Shown in pieces: positions 59,422-64,000 of a stretch of DNA of 64,000 nucleotides. How positions within the stretch are numbered: the stretch's first letter is position 1; every line of letters begins with the position of its first letter. The stretch is taken from assembly GCF_014332515.1 (NCBI RefSeq), contig NZ_VFSD01000015.1:94856-158855 (forward strand), given 5' to 3'. A program made the translations under genes and the position numbers. The notes beneath the pieces were generated by a model. That model was not told the origin of the DNA. It was given only the letters and a program-made list of their open reading frames with translations, and made no database searches. This DNA comes from Pontibacter beigongshangensis (GTDB lineage Bacteria > Bacteroidota > Bacteroidia > Cytophagales > Hymenobacteraceae).

Positions 59422-60359
59422 TTCTCCTCGCTGGTTGTACCTTCCACAAACTTTATATTCCGGAGCAGGCCCTTATAGCCTGCTCTTTTTACAGCAGACT
59501 TCCTGAACAGCTGCGAAAACACTTCCTGCGTCAATTCCTGCCAATCGGCCTTTTTTAGTTCTTTTAGCTGCGGATGCGGCGCAAATGCCGGCTCCTGATG
59601 CGGCTTGCTGAAGCGGTTCCAGGGGCACACGTCCTGGCAAATGTCGCAACCGAATACCCAGTTGCCGAATTTCCCGTTCATGTCCTGCGGCAACTGATCC
59701 TTCAGCTCAATGGTGAAATACGAAATGCACTTGCTGCCGTCCACCACATACGGCGCCACAATGGCATCGGTGGGGCAGGCATCCAAACACCGGGTGCACG
59801 AGCCGCAATAATCCTTTATGGGCCCGTCGTAGACAAGCTCCAGATCTATAATGAGTTCGGCAATAAAATAGAAGCTGCCCACCTGCGGCGTAATCAGGTT
59901 GCTGTTTTTGCCCACCCAGCCCAGTCCGCTCTTTTTGGCCCAGGCCTTGTCGAGCACCGGGGCTGAATCTACGAAGCAGCGGCCGCCTACCTCCCCTATT
60001 TCCTCATTTATAAACTTCAGCAGTTCCTTCAGCTTGTCTTTGATCACGAAGTGGTAATCGGTGCCGTAGGCGTACTTCGATATCTTGTAAGTATCCTCCG
60101 CTGGCTGCTGCTGCTCCGGGAAATAGTTGAGCAGCAGCGACACCACCGATTTGGCGTCGTCTACGAGCAGGCGCGGGTCCAGGCGCTTGTCGAAGTGGTT
60201 TTCCATGTAGCGCATCTGGCCGTGCATGTTCTGGTTAAGCCAGTTCTCCAGCCGGGGCGCCTCCTCCTCCAGAAAATCGGCCCTGGATATGCCACAGTAC
60301 ATAAAGCCCAGTTCCTGCGCCTTTTGCTTAATCAGGTATGTGTTTTTCTCTTTCGTCAA
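59418..60359 (-). CDS. queG: epoxyqueuosine reductase
   Basis: A 313-residue iron-sulfur and cobalamin enzyme that makes queuosine from epoxyqueuosine in tRNA. N-terminal cobalamin-binding domain ([79 protein letters not shown]) and two 4Fe-4S motifs, [13 protein letters not shown] and [10 protein letters not shown]. No other queuosine gene is adjacent. A -7 promoter element is 40 bp upstream. Confidence 0.96.
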   Translation of the reverse strand: MTKEKNTYLIKQKAQELGFMYCGISRADFLEEEAPRLENWLNQNMHGQMRYMENHFDKRLDPRLLVDDAKSVVSLLLNYFPEQQQPAEDTYKISKYAYGTDYHFVIKDKLKELLKFINEEIGEVGGRCFVDSAPVLDKAWAKKSGLGWVGKNSNLITPQVGSFYFIAELIIDLELVYDGPIKDYCGSCTRCLDACPTDAIVAPYVVDGSKCISYFTIELKDQLPQDMNGKFGNWVFGCDICQDVCPWNRFSKPHQEPAFAPHPQLKELKKADWQELTQEVFSQLFRKSAVKRAGYKGLLRNIKFVEGTTSEEN

Positions 60360-60399
60360 AATGTAAAACTCCTGCTATGGTGGTAGGATAATAAAAGAA

Positions 60400-60407
60400 C
60401 AAAATTA
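60400..60407 (-). promoter_or_regulatory. -7 promoter element of queG
   Basis: TAATTTTG on the minus strand, 40 bp upstream of the ATG. Confidence 0.5.
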
Positions 60408-60435
60408 AACTAAAATAAATCCTTTGCACGATTCA

Positions 60436-60490
60436 GTAGCAGCACCTGGCGCAGCCAAGCCTCCGGAAGGGCATTTTCATTAGAATAATT
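60436..60490 (+). repeat. 32-bp intergenic repeat, copy 22
   Basis: AGCAGCACCTGGCGCAGCC leads into GCCTCCGGAAGGGC, ATTTTC, ATTAGAATAATT (core 60459-60490, slightly overlapping the leader). Core identical to copy 21. Confidence 0.92.
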
Positions 60491-60636
60491 CGGTTAGTGG
60501 TAGATTGTCAGTTGTTAAATTGTTTAATAGTTGATTTGGAGATGAACCGGAGGACATCAATCAGTTCTTGTAGCTACGCGAACTCCTGCTGCAGACAAAA
60601 AGTCTACTATCTAGCATCTAATATCTAACATCTAAA

Positions 60637-60670
60637 AAGCCTCCGGAGGGCCAATTTCATTAGAATAATT
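60637..60670 (+). repeat. 32-bp intergenic repeat, copy 23
   Basis: GCCTCCGGAGGGCC, AATTTC, ATTAGAATAATT; core 60639-60670, one change from consensus. Confidence 0.92.
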
Positions 60671-60713
60671 GCTTCCCTTGAGCCTCGGAACAGGAAGGCT
60701 CTTTTCCCGAAAA

Positions 60714-60738
60714 CGAAAAAGCAGGCCTAGAGCCTGCT
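60714..60738 (-). terminator. terminator of ruvB
   Basis: Stem AGCAGGC (60720-60726) / GCCTGCT (60732-60738) with a 5-nt loop; on the minus strand followed by TTTTTCG. Confidence 0.8.
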
Positions 60739-60770
60739 CCTTACACTTATTACAAACATTTTACTATACT

Positions 60771-61817
60771 TTAAACTTCCGGTTGATTGAACAAGCCACC
60801 GCCTGTTACCTGCTGCGGCGGAATTTTGCCCAGGTGTCGGTAGGCAAGCTCCGTTGTTTCGCGTCCGCGTGCCGTCCTTTTAATGTAACCCTCCTGAATC
60901 AAAAAGGGTTCGTACACTTCCTCAATAGTTTCTGCCTCTTCTCCACAGGCTGTCGCAATGGTAGAAATACCTACCGGCCCGCCTTTGTACTTGTCAATAA
61001 TGCAGAGCAGGATGCGGTTGTCCATATCATCGAGGCCGTTGTGGTCTACGTCCAGCGCGTTCAGGGCAAACTTGGCTATGTCTACTGTAATCGTGCCGTC
61101 GCCTTTTACCTGGGCAAAGTCGCGGGTGCGGCGAAGCAGGTTGTTGGCGATACGCGGTGTTCCACGACTACGGCGAGCTATCTCGTAGGCCGCATCGGCG
61201 TGTATGGGCGCTCCCAGCAGGGCGGCAGAACGCTTCACAATAGTGGTGAGCAGTTCTGCATCGTAGTACTCCAGGCGTGAGTTAATGCTGAAGCGCGCCC
61301 GAAGCGGTGCCGTAAGCAGGCCGGAGCGGGTGGTGGCGCCAATTAAGGTAAACGGGTTCAGGCTGATCTGCACGGAGCGGGCATTCGGGCCGGAATCGAG
61401 CATGATGTCGATCTTGTAATCCTCCATGGCCGAGTACAGGTATTCCTCCACAATCGGGTTCAGGCGGTGTATCTCGTCTATAAACAGCACATCGTTCTGA
61501 TCCAGGTTGGTGAGCAGGCCCGCCAGGTCGCTTGGCTTGTCGAGCACTGGTCCCGAGGTCATTTTGATGTTGGCATCCAGCTCAGAGGCAATAATGTGCG
61601 ACAAGGTGGTTTTGCCCAGGCCTGGAGGCCCGTGCAGCAGCACGTGGTCGAGCGCCTCACCCCTGCGCCGGGCAGCCTGCACGAATATCTTCAGGTTCTC
61701 CACAATCTTTGCCTGCCCGGTAAAGTCGTGGAAGCTGAGTGGCCGAAGCGCCTTGTCTATATCACGTTCGGCTGGCGTTAGGCTCTCCTTATCACCAGTG
61801 ATATAATCTTCTCTCAT
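60771..61817 (-). CDS. ruvB: Holliday junction branch migration ATPase RuvB
   Basis: A 348-residue AAA+ motor that, with RuvA, drives branch migration of Holliday junctions in recombinational repair. Markers: [19 protein letters not shown], Walker [19 protein letters not shown], Walker [13 protein letters not shown], sensor [19 protein letters not shown] and the C-terminal winged helix [40 protein letters not shown]. Length is standard. No ruvA or ruvC nearby. Confidence 0.98.
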   Translation of the reverse strand: MREDYITGDKESLTPAERDIDKALRPLSFHDFTGQAKIVENLKIFVQAARRRGEALDHVLLHGPPGLGKTTLSHIIASELDANIKMTSGPVLDKPSDLAGLLTNLDQNDVLFIDEIHRLNPIVEEYLYSAMEDYKIDIMLDSGPNARSVQISLNPFTLIGATTRSGLLTAPLRARFSINSRLEYYDAELLTTIVKRSAALLGAPIHADAAYEIARRSRGTPRIANNLLRRTRDFAQVKGDGTITVDIAKFALNALDVDHNGLDDMDNRILLCIIDKYKGGPVGISTIATACGEEAETIEEVYEPFLIQEGYIKRTARGRETTELAYRHLGKIPPQQVTGGGLFNQPEV

Positions 61818-62025
61818 GGTATTCTTTGTCCTTTTTAAGCAGCTATGGCTGTACCTAAAGGTAACAGTTCCAGCTTTGGTTTCACTCCATTTCTACCTAC
61901 GAATTTACTCATTTTTGCTAATTATTTTATATAAATTAATTATAAATCTAATATTATTAGCATTATCTGTATTTGTGGTATTAAATTCGGTATTTGCTAT
62001 AGCTCCACTCCTTACAGCGTTTGCC
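61818..62025. other. AT-rich gap between ruvB and the PLD gene
   Basis: A hydrophobic 72-codon frame (61816-62034) begins opposite the ruvB start codon and looks like translated AT-rich DNA. It shares a frame with the PLD gene and ends at its in-frame TGA. No repeat copy. Confidence 0.4.
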
Positions 62026-62529
62026 ATGTTCTGATCCCACCACAACATCACCAGCCACGCCTTCTTCAGCCCTGGCGACGATTGCCTCCATGCTATTGTC
62101 ACCGGCATTTCGGAGGCAGTACAGGCTATAGACATCTGCGTGTTCACCATCAGCGACGACCGCATTACTGATGCCATCGTCCAGGCCCACCGCAAGGGCG
62201 TCAGGATCCGGATTATTACAGACAACAAAAAAATCCACGACCATGGCTCCGACATTAAAGAACTGGCAGCGAAAGGCCTGCAGGTGCGCGTAGACAAGAC
62301 GCGTAGCCACATGCATCATAAGTTCGCCCTCTTCGATGGAAGCCGGGTGCTAACCGGCAGCTACAACTGGACCCGCAGTGCCGCCCTGTTCAACCACGAA
62401 AACGTGCTTGTTACCGACCAGCCTGGCATTGTACAAGATTATAGCCGCGAGTTTGAAAAACTTTGGAAAGAAATGGCAACATACACCTTCCGGCGCGAAG
62501 GCAATCGGGGAACTGCCCTGGAGGAGTAA
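62026..62529 (+). pseudogene. phospholipase D-like nuclease, interrupted by an early in-frame TGA
   Basis: A single-HKD PLD-family protein of about 167 codons. From the ATG at 62026 the third codon is TGA (62032-62034), after which the frame continues without break: HAFFSPGDDCLHAIVTGISEAVQAIDICVFTISDDRITDAI, ARKGVRIRIITDN-type strand, HMHHKFALFDGSRVLTGSYNWTRSA (HKD) and NHENVLVTD. The family normally includes the FFSPGDDCL segment, so the first usable start after the TGA, GTG at 62140, would lose the first strand and helix. Either the gene is inactivated, or it uses an unusual start, or the base is a sequencing error. PLD nucleases of this type cleave DNA or RNA phosphodiesters. Confidence 0.65.
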
Positions 62530-62602
62530 CGTGTACTGCCCTGAAAGTAGAGTTGTATAACTTAAAAGAAGGTTCGGGCGCAAAGGGCGATCGACTGCCA
62601 GA

Positions 62603-62635
62603 ACCTCTCGGAGGGCCATTTTCATTAGAATAATT
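62603..62635 (+). repeat. 32-bp intergenic repeat, copy 24
   Basis: ACCTCTCGGAGGGCC, ATTTTC, ATTAGAATAATT, with a one-base insertion in the GC half. It lies between the convergent PLD and acyl-CoA dehydrogenase genes. Confidence 0.9.
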
Positions 62636-62707
62636 CCAGGTGCTGGCTGCAGGAAGAGAAGTTTTCGGCTCTTACCCTGCACTTTTTATTCCTACCACAT
62701 CCGTATT

Positions 62708-63886
62708 TTACTTAAACGCCTGGATACCGGTAATATCGGCTCCGGTAATGAGCAGATGAATATCGTGTGTGCCTTCGTAGGTGATCACTGATTCCAGGTT
62801 CATCATGTGGCGCATAATCGGGTACTCACCTGTTATGCCCATGCCCCCATGTATCTGCCGGGCTTCGCGGGCCACGCGCAGCGCCATGTCTACGTTGTTG
62901 CGTTTGGCCATGGATATCTGCTGGGTAGTGGCTTTTCCTTCGTTTTTGAGGGTACCCAGCCGCCAGGCCAGCAGTTGCGCTTTGGTAATTTCGGTGAGCA
63001 TTTCGGCCAGTTTTTTCTGAGTTAGCTGAAAGGCCCCGATGGGTTTGTCGAACTGCACCCGCTCTATGGCGTACTTCCTGGCCGACTCATAACAATCTAT
63101 GGCGGCGCCTATGGCTCCCCAGGCAATGCCGTAACGGGCCGAGTCGAGGCAGCCGAGGGGGCCACGCAGGCCTTCTACGTTTAGGAACAGGTTCTCCTTC
63201 GGCACCTTCACGTTGTCGAACACGAGCTCGCCGGTGCAGCTGGCACGCAGGCTCCATTTATTATGAATTTCAGGCGTAGAAAAACCCTCCATGCCACGCT
63301 CCACGAGCAGGCCTTTAATGCGGCCTTCTTCGTTTTTAGCCCATACCACCGCCACCTGACACTCCGGTGCGTTCGAAATCCACATTTTGGAGCCGTTGAG
63401 CAGGTAGTGGTCGCCCCTGTCTTTGATATTGGTTGTCATGCCGCCGGGGTTGGAGCCAAAGTCGGGTTCGGTGAGGCCGAAGCAGCCAAGCCACTCGCCA
63501 CTGGCCAATCTGGGCAGAAACTTCTTTCGCTGCTCCTCGGAGCCGTAGGCATAGATCGGGTACATCACCAGGGAGCCCTGCACTGAGGCGGTGGAGCGCA
63601 TGCCAGAGTCGCCACGTTCAATTTCCTGCATAATCAGACCATAGCTGATGTAGTCCAGCCCGCCACCGCCATATTCTACCGGAATGGTGGGGCCAAAGGC
63701 CCCGACCTCGCCAAACTTCGCCACGATTTCCGAAGGGAAGTGCGCCTCCTGCGCCCACTGCTCTATGTTCGGAGAGATCTCGCGCTTCACAAAGTCGCGC
63801 ATGGTCTGCCGGATAAGCTTATGCTCTTCGGTTAGCAGATCATCTATGTTGAAATAATCGGGTGCTCCTGCAGATTCGTAGGCCAT
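62708..63886 (-). CDS. acyl-CoA dehydrogenase, probable glutaryl-CoA dehydrogenase
   Basis: A 392-residue FAD flavoenzyme. Markers: EYGGGGLDYISYGLIMQEIERGDSGMRSTASVQGSLVMYPIYAYGSEEQ, FGLTEPDFGSNPGGMTT (FAD loop), SKMWISNAPECQVAVVWAK, and the catalytic-base segment ESVITYEGTHDIHLLITG with Glu about residue 374. The GDSGMRSTASVQ segment, with the Arg that binds the glutarate carboxylate, points to the glutaryl-CoA dehydrogenase branch, which oxidises and decarboxylates glutaryl-CoA to crotonyl-CoA in lysine/tryptophan breakdown. A generic acyl-CoA dehydrogenase is the alternative. The start ATG at 63884-63886 has no Shine-Dalgarno. Confidence 0.9.
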   Translation of the reverse strand: MAYESAGAPDYFNIDDLLTEEHKLIRQTMRDFVKREISPNIEQWAQEAHFPSEIVAKFGEVGAFGPTIPVEYGGGGLDYISYGLIMQEIERGDSGMRSTASVQGSLVMYPIYAYGSEEQRKKFLPRLASGEWLGCFGLTEPDFGSNPGGMTTNIKDRGDHYLLNGSKMWISNAPECQVAVVWAKNEEGRIKGLLVERGMEGFSTPEIHNKWSLRASCTGELVFDNVKVPKENLFLNVEGLRGPLGCLDSARYGIAWGAIGAAIDCYESARKYAIERVQFDKPIGAFQLTQKKLAEMLTEITKAQLLAWRLGTLKNEGKATTQQISMAKRNNVDMALRVAREARQIHGGMGITGEYPIMRHMMNLESVITYEGTHDIHLLITGADITGIQAFK

Positions 63887-64000
63887 TTTTTTGTTTGCTG
63901 ATTGTTTCTTGTTGATTGCCGTTCTTCCTTATATAGCCATACGTAGAATGTGCCTTCAACATCATAAAACAAGATAACAATTCGGCCTGATATTCATAAA
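63887..64000. other. 5' flank of acyl-CoA dehydrogenase gene to window end
   Basis: T-rich sequence with degenerate TTGCTGATTGTTTCTTGTTG units related to the tandem repeats elsewhere. No gene is seen. Confidence 0.4.

Larger units (their letters stand above)
60360..60770. other. intergenic region with two repeat copies
   Basis: Contains the queG promoter, repeat copies 22 and 23, TTGTTAAATTGTTTAATAG (about 60513) and degenerate ATCTAATATCTAACATCTA (60613-60635). Ends in the ruvB terminator. No gene. Confidence 0.5.

Noticed and set aside
61816..62034. 72-codon hydrophobic plus-strand frame upstream of the PLD gene
   Set aside because: Its start codon overlaps the ruvB start on the other strand and its hydrophobicity reflects AT-rich DNA. 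I do not consider it a separate gene or a fused N-terminus.
62032..62034. Selenocysteine or stop-codon read-through at the TGA in the PLD gene
   Set aside because: No selenocysteine insertion element is apparent, PLD enzymes have no Cys/Sec at this position, and no recoding signal was recognised.
691..62635. Interpretation of the 32-bp repeats as a CRISPR array
   Set aside because: Copies are dispersed singly or in pairs over 62 kb, on both strands, without regular spacers or cas genes.
1..64000. tRNA, rRNA, tmRNA or known riboswitches
   Set aside because: I looked in the gaps longer than 200 bp for cloverleaf or conserved aptamer patterns and found none; a covariance-model scan would be needed to exclude small or divergent RNAs.

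Overview
The window is a chromosomal segment from a member of the Bacteroidota, most likely order Cytophagales, family Hymenobacteraceae (Pontibacter or a close relative). The evidence is a gliding-motility lipoprotein (GldH), type IX secretion C-terminal sorting domains on two secreted proteins, a SecD-SecF fusion, TAnnTTTG-type -7 promoter elements, few Shine-Dalgarno sequences and a roughly half-GC base composition. The genus is an inference from gene content. No tRNA, rRNA, CRISPR array, prophage or complete insertion sequence was recognised.

Layout: (1) 1-10.7 kb, minus strand: a pectin/rhamnogalacturonan degradation cluster with two PL1 pectate lyases (one cut by the window edge, one 1333-residue multidomain T9SS cargo), a GH105 unsaturated-uronyl hydrolase, a six-hairpin-like glycosidase lipoprotein and a five-bladed-propeller glycosidase. 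(2) 11-14.7 kb: GT2 and GT4 glycosyltransferases facing a Wzx-type flippase. (3) 14.9-22.9 kb: ricT-gldH, a membrane endonuclease/exonuclease/phosphatase protein, a cold-shock protein divergent from a 689-residue Gly/Ser/Tyr-rich disordered protein resembling the low-complexity domain of FUS, a propeller lipoprotein and a beta-barrel protein. (4) 23-33.4 kb: a giant SF1 helicase, a SAM methyltransferase, a SWIM-SNF2 helicase and a beta-hydroxyacid dehydrogenase. (5) 33.6-40.3 kb: an NSS symporter with an unlisted MetS-like small subunit, a ComEA-like protein, an RmlD-like reductase, a cyclophilin and a T9SS-exported sugar dehydrogenase. (6) 40.4-42.3 kb: an AT-rich accessory patch with a broken toxin-antitoxin pair and two orphan genes separated by cassette-like inverted repeats. 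(7) 42.5-64 kb: housekeeping genes (hemC, holB, GlmU-like, rpmE2, a phosphoribosyltransferase, rdgB, udk, trkA, secDF, nfu, nhaD-like, aroC, batD, queG, ruvB), a broken phospholipase D gene and a glutaryl-CoA dehydrogenase-like gene.

The most striking feature is not a gene. A 32-bp sequence (GCCTCCGGAGGGCC, then A/T-TTTTC, then ATTAGAATAATT), often preceded by a CAG-rich tract, occurs 24 times by eye. Every copy is intergenic, on both strands, about once per 2.7 kb, and one pair forms a near-perfect 32-bp hairpin. It behaves like an undescribed REP/MITE-type or terminator-like element. Other points of interest are the FUS-like protein beside a cold-shock gene, the DUF3368 toxin with an internal deletion beside an intact antitoxin, the PLD gene interrupted by an in-frame TGA, and a 245-bp MITE-like block bounded by 36-bp inverted repeats.
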